Assembly (NCBI RefSeq): GCF_032062135.1
Contig: NC_092861.1
Coordinates: 120,343,745 to 120,407,744 of the forward strand
DNA: 64,000 bases
DNA from: Pyxicephalus adspersus
Lineage: Eukaryota > Chordata > Amphibia > Anura > Pyxicephalidae
Reading direction: 5' to 3'
Within the stretch, counting starts at the first letter, position 1. Every line of letters begins with the position of its first letter. A model generated the notes under the pieces. The model saw nothing but the letters and a program-made list of their open reading frames with translations, ran no database searches and was not told the origin of the DNA. Positions 48,667 through 62,092 of the stretch are shown one piece after another. A program made the translations under genes and the position numbers.

Positions 48667-51600
48667 ACAACATTTTAAATCATTTTTAGAATATTTTTAT
48701 TCTGTGGAATATATCCATATTTGTTTACTTACAGTGCAACCAATCCTTTTGGGATTTAATGTGAATTTAAATGTTATTGATTGAAATGTAAAAAATGTTT
48801 TATCAAATTGTGTTTAATTGCCTTTCTTTTAAGACACAAACAGAACAATTGGAAGATCTGTATGCTGTGAAAGAATCATTTTCTTCAACTTACTTAACAG
48901 TTTTTTTCTTTCATTACAACCTACTAACCACTGTATATTGTAGGGAAGTATTTTGTCGAACATTTACCAGAACTTGACTGATGTTAAAGGAACGGTCTTT
49001 GAATATCTCATGAAGCCTAGCAACTGAGAACTTCAGACCACCTTAATAAAAGGAAGAGCATTTACTTAGTTATACATTTGGTTGTTAGTCCATGATCTTG
49101 TTGGTCCACATTTTTGGCCTATATACAAACCTACCTATAACTTTTATAGTATTAGAGCAAAGTACACTAACTCTTTGGTCATTCTATAAGTGAAAATATG
49201 CTAGATTGCTCTTCTACATAATGGAATTAAATACTATTACTAACAATATTCATTTTTTTAAGGTTTTTGGTTAGTAGGGTAAAATCAATTAAGTCCACCT
49301 AAACTAATCAGTTGTGCTGAGCTATCTTACACTTGGAGTGCAATATTATTATCATACTAGGTTAAATTGCTTACTGAGTTGTCTTTTATCAACCTATGAG
49401 ACATAACATAAAAGAAATTACCCTTTAGGGTAAACCTTCAGAGGAAAAAATACCACAGGAGACTCAAATCACTGGGGTTCCTGGTAATGCAAATACTGGT
49501 CAAGCTTTCTGGATAGAAATGATAATGTTAGCACCCATCTTCCTCCGTCTTGCCTATTGTCCAATATTTTAGGTTTTAGAATTGTCTCAGTGTTGTTTTT
49601 TTTATTATCGTTTTATATGTTATGATTCTTTAGACATTTTCTTCTCTCCCCTGATTAGCTTTACAATTGGTCCATGTGTAGGAATGTTTTTTGTACATTT
49701 TTGCCATCAATGTTAGTGCCATTTGCAGCACAAATGTTACACCCTTTAAATATTTATTGAGCAGAAATGAGAGATAAAATGAGACATTTCCACTTTATTA
49801 TATATTGGCAAATTCAAGTAAAAGCTTATCTTGCACAGTGCATGGAAATGAACAGCTGTAGGGACTGCAGTCTGTCTGGAGCTTTAATAGTATTTACACC
49901 TTGTAATGAGTCTTTCATATTGTGTAAGGTAGTTTAGGTAAATCCCCTGGTTTAATCTTCCTTTTGCTGACAATCAGTGTGTCCCCTTTCACATACAATT
50001 CACATACACTATTAGTAAGCACCAGCACTGGGTTTCCAATTTTCTTACATGTTAGTGAGCTCATGCTGCCACGCTGTTGCTTAGGGCTGGAATTTGAAAT
50101 ATAATTATTTATTAAAAGTCATTCCTTACGCAATGGAAAAGGGAATGTTATATTCACAATGTAGACAGTGTAGTTAACACTTAGCATGATGTGTTTAATC
50201 GTTAGAGGCATTCATTACAAAAAGCTTTTTGTTACAAAAAATAAATAGTCTGCAGTTAACACTGGCTTGGAAAATACTCCATGCATATGTAGCCCAAAAT
50301 GGGTATTTTTTGGGTGGAACAAGTATTTAAATTTAAACCATGGTCAAACGTTTGGATAAGGCATGTAGGGTTTCAAACCTGTAACATGATTTTATCACTG
50401 AATAGGACCTGGTTGGGAATTTTTCCCTTTTAAGAAAGATGTCATGATAGAAGCATAAAGGCTGCCATTAATGACCATCTCTCAAATGCCATTTGTCTTG
50501 CTGTCATCTTGGCCTGGTGGCTGTCATACCTTCATGAGTCATTGACCAGTACAAGTACACAGATTGAGAGTTTTAATTTCACCCTTACTTCATTTGCTGT
50601 ATGCCTTGTTTTAGGTCCTTGGCTTTTGAAACTAATGAGAACAAGAAAACATTTTAGAAGGTTGACAGTAATGACAGCCTGGATATTTTTCTAACTACAG
50701 TTTTTTTTTAATCGTAGAGAATAAAAAACCTTTCCACTTTCCTGCAGGAATGAGAAAGACTCAAAACTGCAGTCTCCAACATTTTCTTTTTTGCTTTGGC
50801 CAAACTTGTGGGCCTTTATATTAGGAAGCTGATCACAAATACATTTATCAGTAATGGATGCTGTTTGCTGCTCTTCAAATGCTTGCTGCCCATGGTTGGT
50901 TATAGAATACATTCATATGATCAGATTCAAGTATGTACTTATGTGATCAGATTGAAAGCGGCTATTGGGGTTGTGTATATTCCACATTCATTAGTATTCT
51001 GTAATTGGTTTCTGGTATTTTTTTGGCAGCTACAAAAAGATAGAATGAAGACAATTGTACATTGTAATAAAAAAGCTGTGGCACACTATTGTTGGTTACA
51101 GTAAGACATCGAATGACCAGCCAAACGTACATATAGTGGAGCTCTGAACATATAAAAAACTGTTCCTTTGTGTTGATCCTAAACACTTTGTATTTTAACA
51201 TTCTTTATGAAGTGTTTAGAAATCATAAGGTCCAGGTTGCTGCTTGAAATCTCTGCCTTGGCAATCTTAATACCAATGAGTAGTTCTTGCATCTTTCATC
51301 ACTACAAATCTGTTCTTTTCTGGCTGCTGACAGACAGCAGAAATATGTAGGATATCTAACAAATTGTTAAAAAACAGAGAATTTCCCATCAATCAGTGAA
51401 CAGAGCTCAGTTGCCTGAGCAGTAAATGATTTGGATATTTGTAGCAGGTCAATGGGAGATCAAACCAGAGCATGAGCGGTGGGCTGCTACATGTTATCAG
51501 AGATGTTTTAACAATAAATCCCTTAATTGGGAAAACTGTCATGTAAACCATGCGTAATGGCAATGTCTACCTAGATGCTGACAATTTTTAACAAGATAAC

Positions 51601-54033
51601 AAAGACTGTTTGTGACATCCAAAATCTTGAGGTTTGCTGCTTACTGAGACCATACCAGATACAAAAGATATTAGGAAGGTAATAATGACACACATTTGTT
51701 CCAGACGTTTTTCCCTCCCTGCATTTTGTTCTTTTTACTGTCAATACATTTCAGAATAGTTGCAGTTTTTTCCCATGGATATTAACTGAAATCTTTCCAT
51801 TAATAAGCCTCAATGTATCCTAGTTTCTGTTATGCTTGTAATTCCAATTACCTGTCCTTATGGCCATTCTTTCATTATGACATAGTAATATTAAAAAATA
51901 AAGAGATAAATAAAGACTGTCACTGCTGACCTTTTTGGGAATTTCAATAGCCTGTAAGCAATAACAGGAGTTAAACTGTTATATAATGGTATATTTTTTC
52001 TTTTTTTGTTTGTTTTTTTTATTTTTTCACTATACTTTGGTGGTGCTTTGGGGGGTTGGCGGTTGTAGGCTAGTGGCATCAGTAGAGGTAGATATTCCTT
52101 TTTTAGATTTCTGGCCTTTAGATTGGGCTTAGTAGCTCCTGAATGTTATATTCATGCGTCCATTTCTCATCTATATTTACTATGTCCTGGTGGTGCCCGT
52201 ATCATTACAGCTTTATTATGTGATGCTATCATAGAATGTGAGTGCCAGTTATTTCCCGCAGCTTTTTGTGAACTTTCTGGTACAGTGGATGAAGACAAGA
52301 TACAGATGCTTTCATGATTCAGTAAACATGATACATAGAAAATATGAAAATGACAGCAGCTTGGTTAGTGTAACCTACCATACAAAATACATTGTCGATT
52401 GAATTTGCTATCCTGGTTGACTTGATCAGGTTCAGGCACAGTAATTTGACACTGTATGTCTTTCATCATTTTTCCTGCACAAGGTCTGTTTCATTTTCTT
52501 TCTGCTCTGTTTTTTTCTTTTCATTGTTATATAGCATCTGTTGGGATACCTTAGTGATGATAACAAGCTTTATACTCATTTCTGCTTAGTGCCATGGTAT
52601 GGATTTTAGGACAGGTATAGCTAACTAAAAGGTAAATGTGGTCAGTAGAACAAAAGTACAATATAATATTAAAATAATCTTTCTTAAAGTGGAATTTAAC
52701 CCCCAAGGTTTTGGAACCCAGAGGTATTAGCCACAATATGCACGTATTCACATTATAGAAGATTTACCTACCAAAGGGGCTTTTCTAGCCCTGCTCTGTT
52801 TATGCTCTTGGATGACAGCGCTTCCATCTTCACATGGTTTGTTATCAGGCAGATTTAAATGAATTTATAGGTTTATTAAATGGTATAGCTTTTCACATAC
52901 TTTTTTTTTAATATTATAGGCTTTTAATATGAATGACCAGTTTGGAGATTCTCTTGAGCTTCTTTAGCTTTTACATTGACTTGTTTGGCAACAAATGCCC
53001 ATATACATAAGCCCCTTTGCTGACCACACACACACAATATTCATTTATATTCCAACTTTTAGTTTCTAAAATTAATAGAAAACTCAGAGCACTCTTTTGG
53101 GTAGGTTGACTTGATTTGTCCCTATCATTTTTACAGTTGAAGCAAGTTTAAATTGTTGTGTGCATGACCAGAGACAAGTCGTATCCTTTTTCCAGATCCC
53201 TAAATTAAATATTTCTACAGAAACGTAAGAATAAATATAAGCTGCAATGATTGATTCAGTTTATGAGAATATTTGCCATGTATTGTCCATAAACAGTGGT
53301 TGCTCTGGTAACATACTGCAGGGATAAAAAGCAGAATACAAAAATCTCTCAGACTTCTCATCAGATAACAAGATTCACTGAGGAAAACCCGGACCACACC
53401 TCAAACGCTAAATGGTGAATGACAGCTTTGTAAGGCCTTACACTGATTAATGAACAGCCCCCAGAGGAGTATTATGTTAAGTTAAAGGCTATTTTTCTGT
53501 TTGGTTACTTTACCGCCAATTAAATCCAGCAGACCACAAGGTGTCTAAAGGCAAAGCAAGTTTCTGAACATTCTTACTTGATATTGCCTCTTAGCAAGAA
53601 TATTAAGAGGAAAACAACTGTATCTTGCCAGGAATGCTATGAAGTTACAAAATCCCAGCGCTGTTCTCTCAGAACCAATTTCATATTTTTCTTTCTCTGT
53701 GTAAAATATGAGGCGACATTGTGTAAATTTTGATCAATGCGGCCTACTTAGCATAGCTGTGAGGCATGGGTAAATGAGCATGCCCTGTAAACATTATGCT
53801 ACAAGAAAACAATTCCATCTTATGGTGCAAGGAACAGTTACAGCTCAGATCAAACATGGCTGTTGAATGGAGCACGAGTGTACATACACTGTTTGAGGAT
53901 CAAGATACACCGAAAATGATTTGTAAAGTTTTCAAAAGTAAACCAGCTTTTATATAGGTATTTTACCTTTGCCTGCGTTTAGCTTTAAAAGGTAAATAAA
54001 ACTAATCAGTAAATTCCCATGGTCTGCTCTGTT
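48667..54033. other. First part of SLC8A1 intron 2
   Basis: No sequence resembling the alternative exons A-F was found. A family H-like start occurs at 52684. Frames of up to 102 codons are unrecognised. Confidence 0.7.
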
Positions 54034-54358
54034 GACAAACGTGCAGTGGTTCTCGTCCGATTATCGGCTCAGGGCTGATATCGGATGAGAATTGTGCGTG
54101 TGTACAGTGCTCATTGTCCATCATCCGAACGACCGTCCTAGCAGATCCATAAACTATGGAAGACTAATGACTATAATGGAAGTGAAGAGGGGGAAAGCAC
54201 AGCGGGGAGCCGCTCCGTCATTCTTCCCTCCCCTCTCCTTAGACCAGAACGGTACTATATGTACAGCAGTCGTTCATGCATTTTGCAGTCGTTTGTTGTT
54301 GGAAAGGATTGTGAAAGATCTTTTCCAATGACAATTATTGCACATGTGTACCTAAGTC
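54034..54358 (+). mobile_element. MITE family B, copy 5, downstream of exon 2
   Basis: Starts near AACGTGCAGTGGTTCTCGTCC, includes the GGGGGAAAGCACAGCGGGG core and ends AATTATTGCACATGTGTA. With copy 4 it forms an inverted pair flanking SLC8A1 exon 2. Confidence 0.8.
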
Positions 54359-57300
54359 TAGGTAAAGCATTGCAGCATATGGCAGTCAGGCAACCAGCAT
54401 TTGCAGCAGAGCTCAGCAATGACAGCCTTCACGTTTTTCACACTACAGGTCTCTTTTTAAAACTGTCAGGTCTGTAAAAATTTAAATTCATCACTTCTCT
54501 ACAATAGAAAACATACTCACCTCTTTTGGCCCCTTTCCCCTTCCTCTCCTGTCTAGCACTACAGCAATTTCAAAAGTCTGTTTTCCATTTAACACTTTCA
54601 AAATTGTTAGATATCTATCCCTCCTGCACCCTGGTTTCTTCCTTCCGAACCCTATATCACGACAATACTTTTCTGCTACGCAATGTAGATCAGTGGATGC
54701 ACTTATTGCTCATCTTACATTGTTGCATGCAATGGCATATGAATGACCTTTGTAGACCACATGGCTGCTATAAAGGTGATGAGAAGTAGCCCCAATAAAA
54801 GTTCTGCTGAGGCAACTGAAACCTAGAAAACAAAGTACATGTGAAGATAACACTTATGCATCACTGTATTATTGCAGAGGTTGCAGTTGACTGAACCAAT
54901 CAAGAAGAATAATGTCAGATATATAGGTAGAAGCTACAAAATTGTCCCTAGTCACCAATCTTTTTACAGTTTAAAATCAATGACAATGGGGAATTCACCA
55001 GAAGGCCCTATTAAAATTTGTTATGCCCTATGACCTGTATTTATTCCCCTGTTTGCCTTACAACTAAAAATATTAAACATATTCTTTAATCGAATATCAA
55101 TGAACACCCATTGGCATGCGGATTTTTCTGATGCATAGATCTAACTAAAGAACTTAATCATCTCTACAAAAATATGACCATAAAAATGAAACAAAAGAAA
55201 CACAATTAAAATGCCTTTCATTTTAACAAAACTAACAACTCAGTACAGAATACAAAATGATTTCTCTTCAAATAAGCTTAATTGTTCTATTTATTCCTTC
55301 TTGAATGCTGAAGATGACATGACTGAAAAAATTACTGAAATTAAGGTCATATCTTGGTTTGCTTTCCAGCTTTCTTCACAAGTAGCTATAAATATGGACA
55401 TTAGAATTGGAAGTCAGTAATATTGTCAGCCATGCATGCATTTAAGTTAATATTCCAGGCTGTATTTGACCTTGAAGAAAAAGTTTTGTCATTTTGAATT
55501 GTGTTTTGATTATGTACATTTAATCAATATGTACCTTTCCTGCTTCAGGATAAGATTTTTAATAAATAATGTCCTGATATTTTCTGTGGGGAATTGTGTG
55601 CACAGTTGCCTGATGGCATGCTTTTAAACGCATGCTGTGCTTCATTATCTTGTAAAACGTGGAGCTTTGCCCTGAAACACGCCCAGAGCACTGAAGTGGA
55701 GAGATATATAGGTCACCGACATATCATTTGGAATCATACAATTTAGTATTTGGCCAAGAAGCCATATTGCTGATTGTAGAACTGGAGCTACGGAGCTTCA
55801 GATTTATAATAAAACATTTAAATTATATGATTTTGTAATCATTTTTTTAAAAAGAAATGAATTAGATATGAAACACTGTCTGTTCCTGCAGTGATATTAA
55901 AATATAATAAGGCAGACCTTAAGTTTTAAGAGTAATATTTTGTTCTCCTTCTCAACTTTAAAATGATATGTGTCACTGGGTTGGGAACAGCTTGCACAAC
56001 TAGTAAATGAAATGGGAACTGGGAACTGGGAAATATATACAGGCTTTCATTGCTTACTGTCCTTGAAAAAAAATACTATCTGCTTGGTTGTCAGACTATT
56101 CCAGAGACCTGGATGCTTTTATGCAAATTGGTTTTAGCTTTACACTCACGTGTTCCAGGCTAGTGCTTTGGGCTAGAGACAACCTTGTAACAAGGATGAC
56201 TCCAAAGTTATCAATATTGGCTTCCATATTCCTTTGGTGCAGGTTGCCTTTGCGGTCTCTTTATTCCGAGAAGGTGTCGTTTGCTGCTTTACACATTTTG
56301 CTTCTCATGGGACCTCTTGGAACGATGAGGAAGGCATGATTGGAAGCATTGTTTGCATTAAATTTAAGAATATGGTCATATACAGCAATCTTTAGGTATA
56401 CTCAGATTTCTGCACATTGTGCCATAGCAATGTCATAGACTTGCTCACACACTGGGTCTATGTATAGAATCCCGTGTTGTGGGGTCCAGCTGTTTCAAAG
56501 TTCTGCCAGCACAAAGCCATGTGGTGAGGGCTGTAAGAAGTCAATTTTTTTTGAAGATTCTGGCTTTAGGCCTAAAAGGGAGCCTAGTAAGACCTGGGAC
56601 TTTGCTTCCTCTACCTGGGACCTGTGAGATATAGATGAGCCCAGTTTCTGTTAGCCAAGTGATCTAAAGTGATCCCCTTCCTCTTTCTGCTTCCTTTTGT
56701 TGACCCTAAAGTGCATACAGCAAGTAAAGGTTTAGCTTGTGAAGAAGATATTGGGTCAGAATAATCAGCAATAGTACTTACTGTTTTACCTCTGTTTTAA
56801 ATGGGAGCCTCAAAGCATACGAACATAGATAAGTTGCAGGTTTATATGTGCAAATTTTGGATAAATAAAAAACAGATGGGTTTCCTTATATCTCAAAATA
56901 CATATAAGTAGAGAAAACACAGAATGACTTGACTGACTCGTATTGTAGCTCACAGTTCATAATGATAGAAATCAATGGGAATTCCTAGTATGGCACAGGC
57001 AAACTGCCTGCAAGCATAGACCGGCATCAAATAACGGTCAGTGCCAAGTCATAATGGCCTTTTTCATGAAAGTATCTCCCTAATACCATCATTCTGTGTT
57101 TGTGCAGAGCTGTTTACAGTCCAGGCTTGTTTTAACCTGATTTCAAAGCAAATAGCTGTATAAACAGGAGAGAATATTTGAAGTCTCACATCTGTGGCTT
57201 AAGAAGCAAGACCCATCCAGGGACTTTATTAGCAGGCAGACTGACTGCTTCTGGTTCCCATTGAAACACTATAAACTTTAACGCTCTCATTTGTGAGTAA

Positions 57301-60300
57301 AGATAATGTTATTTTAGGCCATGATGATGCTACAGTTCAAACACAATAATGTATACTAACTCTGGATGAAAGTTCATTGAATGGTCACAGAACACACCAA
57401 TTCCAGACTGCAGCACAGCTGTGTTCCTGTGCACAGATATCTAAAGTCCATGGCAATCGTTGCTATCTGCTCATGCACTCCCGAAGATCAGATAAGCTTA
57501 TGATCTTTGCTCATTATTGTTTTGCAGATTGCTGTATTTTTGCATGTTGTTGATATGCTTAAAAATGGCATGATTTTCATTTGTACTTTCTTATCTCTTG
57601 ACCCAGTTATTGCCCTGCCAATTTTGTTACACACTTCATTATGTTTTGAGTATTTTGCCAGAATCTGGGTTATTTAGTAAAGCAGCATGAAAAGAGCATG
57701 ATGCTATCCAAGTTGCAACAAACCATAGAAGCCACCTCAGATGTGAATTCTGATTGCAACAAAAAATAATGTTAGAGAAAAGAAGCCATCTAGCAAAAAG
57801 GTAGCCTCCCAATGTATGGTTATCAAAGTGACAGTTTCTGTTTCACCATCTTATTGCTGCATATGTGGGGGATTCTCATTGATGTCTTGGAATGGATTCC
57901 TTTCAGCTATGTTTTATTATTTTAACTTGACAGCCAAAACCAGCCTCACCACTACTGTTCATTACTGGAGTCAAACAGCAGATCAGTGACATGACCAATT
58001 ATCACTTCAGTATATAGAATGACAATCTAAGGCCAGGTTCACACTGGCCATGAAGTTGTGGTTCAGTTATTGCTTTCTCAGTGAACTGCTGCTGCTTGGG
58101 GAGAAGACGCTACATTCAGCTTCTTCCTTAGGAAATGAATGGTACCAGTCACAGCTACCAGCTGTCCAATAAACCAGCGCTGTGGTGTGAGGGGGTGCTA
58201 AGTTGCCAACCGCTGGGAGCTGAGCAGGACTGCTTGGTTGCAAGGCAGGTCTGAACCTGTCCTAAATCTCTTGACAATTGCAATCATCAGGAAGGATTGG
58301 GTAGGATCTTTCTTAGATGATCTTGTACCGAAGGCAGGTATCATCAAGTGCAAGTATTGCTCATTCACAGTTAGCCTTACAAGCAATTCCCTTTCAGACA
58401 GAAAAAACGTTACTTTTTGAGTATTTGTCACTTTAGGAACTAATGTCCAATATTGAAAACACCCCTGATTTACGCTTTTGTGAACTGAATTTGCAAGAGT
58501 AAAAAACAAACTATGTTGATGCCATTTGTGCCAAATCTGTGCTATAATATGCAGTTTAGTACAGAGACAGTTTGGCATTTTAGCTTTGAAACACCTGGAA
58601 ATCTGCAGGTAGTGGTTATACTTGGATTTACAGGCATTTCACTACTTTCCACACAATTGTTAACCAGGCCTCTATCCAAAATCCATTCAATGCAGGGTAA
58701 ATGAACACCTTCCCAAGCAAGTAAAACACTGCATGTGACTTTTCTGGTAATATTTGTGTTGTCATCCAATCACATATGTGTGTACAAGGGGAAGGTATGG
58801 GGGGCAATAGGTGATCAGCAGTAAACTACTAACGGGAACCAAACCTAAATAAAAAATCATTCAGTGTTCAGACAAGCCGGCTTGAACAAACACATCATTT
58901 CCATAATAAATACCTTCATTTCTTACGAAAAACTGCCCAGACAGGAGAAGGTAAAGTTGATGGTTGTTGCTGTTTTTTTTAGCTCTGCTACACAGCATAG
59001 GTCTGTTTTTCTTTTAATAAGGATGTCTACTCTACTTTATATGAAATATAATTATACCTGTGGGTTTCACATCATTTCCAAGTCATGTACATTAGAAGGC
59101 GTAGAGTTAAATATCCCGTCTGTGGTTTTGTCTCTTAAATGAAAGATCTTCAAATTGGCGGAGACTTTCTCTATTGTGGGAAACTGCTGCATTTTTCATC
59201 AGACTTTAAAAAAGAAACAGTGTTGTCTAGGCAGCCAGCTTTACTACCTTATTTCTCCTGTGGCTTATGTTATTACAACCAATTGCCTGCAAGTCAATAT
59301 TACATATGATACAAAGCAATGTAACAATGTTTTCCACATTATTGGTTTTATGTTTCATGGTATCCATATTGTTTATTTGGATACCATTCAGGTATTATTC
59401 TCCTTCATTTCGAAGGAAGCCTAAACAGAGGGAAATATGGTAGCTGGCGATGCTGACCTCCTAGAAATGCTAGTTGTCTAACACTTCAAAACGTTGATGT
59501 TTCCTTGGGCAAGGGAGCCTTACAGCGGCATTGAGGCTACATTGATATGTGGGCTATCAAAGTGACACATCCTGTCTGTCCGTTCCTTAGGGACCTCTGA
59601 ATTTCCATTCCAATATTGCTTATGTTGGAGTGTTATGATGATGTCAGGAAACAAGGATTTACTAATCTTTCATTTAGGTAATGTTTTTATGTTTAATAGG
59701 CAATAAATTCAGCCCTCCAAATTTTCACCAATCAGGTGTTCTGCTTTAACATGGCAAAATCAGACACGTCTAATATTTTCCCTTCTATACAAACAATGAT
59801 GTCGTCTCCCCTTCTCCTTTTTATATTCTATCCTGGGATTATTTATACTGTGGTTTTCTCCCAGACCTCACTTTTTATCTTTCAATCAGTTTTCCAGCCC
59901 AAGGGTGTGGAGAGTTCCTTTCCGGGTTGTCTGGGGGGGGTAATTGTTTAGAAATGTGAATCAGCAGAATTATAAATGTATCACACTAACATGCAAGAAA
60001 TAAAGAGGATTTAAAACTGAACTGAATTTGAAAGGCATGCTAATTTCATCATCCTGAAAATAAAATTTCGTAATAGTTCCCAGCTATATATCAGTAAATG
60101 CTCCATCCACGTAAAGTCCCCAGTAGACTCAGCACTGATTCTTTACAGCATTCTCCTTCACTCTTCCACCTGCAGCTTTATTTTTTTTCATAGATTTTAT
60201 TAGATGTAGTTGTGAATGGAGGCAACGGTGACACCATACTAAACATTTATTTCCCAGGTTGTCAAAGTGATTGCTTCTCTTTAACAAAGTTATACAGACA

Positions 60301-61860
60301 AATTACGGACAGTTTTGGGTGGGATATTATGAAGAGTTATCATGAGGATGCTTAATGGTTAGATGTTACGAGGCTGGTATGGATTGGAAATGCTCTTCAA
60401 AGTGTTAGCATAATGTAAGTATCTTATTGGTAGGAAATGGCTCTTGGAGTGAGAAGGGTTCTTTACTCTAACTGTGCCCCTGGCAAAATTTACTTAAAAA
60501 ACATTTAAAGGAAAGAATGTAGTAAGTAATTGCTTACTTACACATCAATAATTAAGTCTTGGCATCTTACAGGCAGTACCTACAGTATATCTAAAAATAA
60601 AAATACCTCTTAGCTGCTAATCGAGAAGACAAATTGGAACCTATATTTCAAGCACTTGTAAGAAACTGTGTGTACCTAATTCAGAACAGTTCATTTTCTC
60701 TGGTATACGAGGCAGTTTCATTCTTCAAGGAAATAGTTTCTTTCTAATTGCTTCCTTAATTCTGCAATATTTGCAAACGTCCCATGAGGCACATGGCTTC
60801 CCTTTATAGCTTTACCTTATATTTAACAAGAATCTGATGTTTTGGTGTACAACAAAATGTTAAGGATTTTTTAAAATGTTTACTGTGCAAATGTGATTGC
60901 TTGCCTTATTGACAGCCTGTATGAATTTGTGCTAAATAGGCAAATGTCCTGCTCCTAGCCAGAAAAGAGTCTCTGCTAAGTCACAGGACCTGAAATGAAA
61001 AAGTTGAGAACTTACATTAGGTAGGCATGTGAAACTCAAAGCATGCAACTAAAGGTATTGCAGGGGATCTTATTAGGACCATTTATTGGATACTATAACT
61101 ACAAGACTTTATTCATGCTTTAGGTGCTGAAAACATATTTCATTTGTTCTGAACTATTCTGCTTGAAAACATATAGGGAGGGACAGGCTTTATGAGATGT
61201 AGTGCAGTCTAAGGACTACTTTACAGGAATGAGTTCCCCGGCATGAAAAAGCGAAAAAGCTACATTTAAACACTTATTTGTTATAATATTATTCATTCTA
61301 ATATGCCAGTACATCGGAGCTGTTTGTTGCCAGTGTATTTTTGAGCTACAAATAAAATGTAGTGTAGTGTTTGGACACTTTTACACCCCTATAATATAGG
61401 CCTAAGGCAGCCATTCTCAGTCAGGGTCCCTCCACAAGTTTCAAGGAGCTGTAACTGGTTAAGCTCCTATATGATGTTCCTGCTTAGTTCCCGGGACAAT
61501 GCCGCATAGCACAGTCAGGAGCATGGCACCAATTATCATTTTACCTACTCATAAGAATGCCATTCTAACCACTGTAGGTGGGTATTCTCACGAGAGGTTA
61601 ATTTTTTCACTACTTTTATCACCATAGATTTATCTATGGCTGAATTATTGTTAATGCTTCACTCAAGCCAACACTTTTGATGGTTTTGCCATTTGTAGGG
61701 AAAAGAATGAACCTCTTTCAGGTTTTATTGTGTCTGAGGCCATATACTTTTTGCTACAATGACTCTTCGTCTCCTAGTGACACTGGGACAGAGAATAAGA
61801 GACACAAACCCTAACAGGGTCAGCAGTACAAACTGCTAAGATTTTAGAAAAATACATTTA
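54359..61860. other. SLC8A1 intron 2, middle part
   Basis: Contains one MITE (58030-58264). A 126-codon minus-strand frame at 58198-58578 overlaps that MITE and is unlikely to be a gene. The stretch at 56.09-56.72 kb is GC-richer and open for 83 codons but unrecognised. Confidence 0.65.
58030..58264. mobile_element. Short inverted-repeat element (GGCCAGGTTCACACTGG ends)
   Basis: The left end AGGCCAGGTTCACACTGGCC pairs with the right end GGCAGGTCTGAACCTGTCC. The interior is GC-richer than the intron and includes CAGCGCTG. About 235 bases with no ORF of note; a MITE. Confidence 0.7.
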
Positions 61861-62080
61861 CCATGATTTAATAAAGCTTTCCAAGGCTGGAGAGAATACA
61901 CTTTCATTAGTGAATCTGGGAAATCCAGCAAACCTGGAATGGATCTGGTCCAGGATTCAACATTTGCTAGCAAATAGCTAATGACTTTTAGGAAATCCAT
62001 TCCAGGTTTGCTGGATTACCCATCTTCACTAATGAAAGTGTATTCTCTCCAGCCTTGCAGAGCTTTATTAAATCAGGGTC
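61861..62080. mobile_element. Palindromic MITE family A, copy 10
   Basis: Runs from CCATGATTTAATAAAGC to TATTAAATCAGGGTC with a clean hairpin. It lies 12 bases before the target duplication of the U2-headed retroposon. Confidence 0.85.
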
Positions 62081-62092
62081 ATTATGTGAATA

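Noticed and set aside
48795..48977. Possible next SLC8A1 exon just after exon 2
   Set aside because: No similarity to the sequence expected after NDEIV (KTISVKVIDDEEYE-like), and no paired acceptor and donor.
58198..58578. 126-codon minus-strand frame
   Set aside because: Overlaps the inverted-repeat MITE at 58030-58264 and has no domain.
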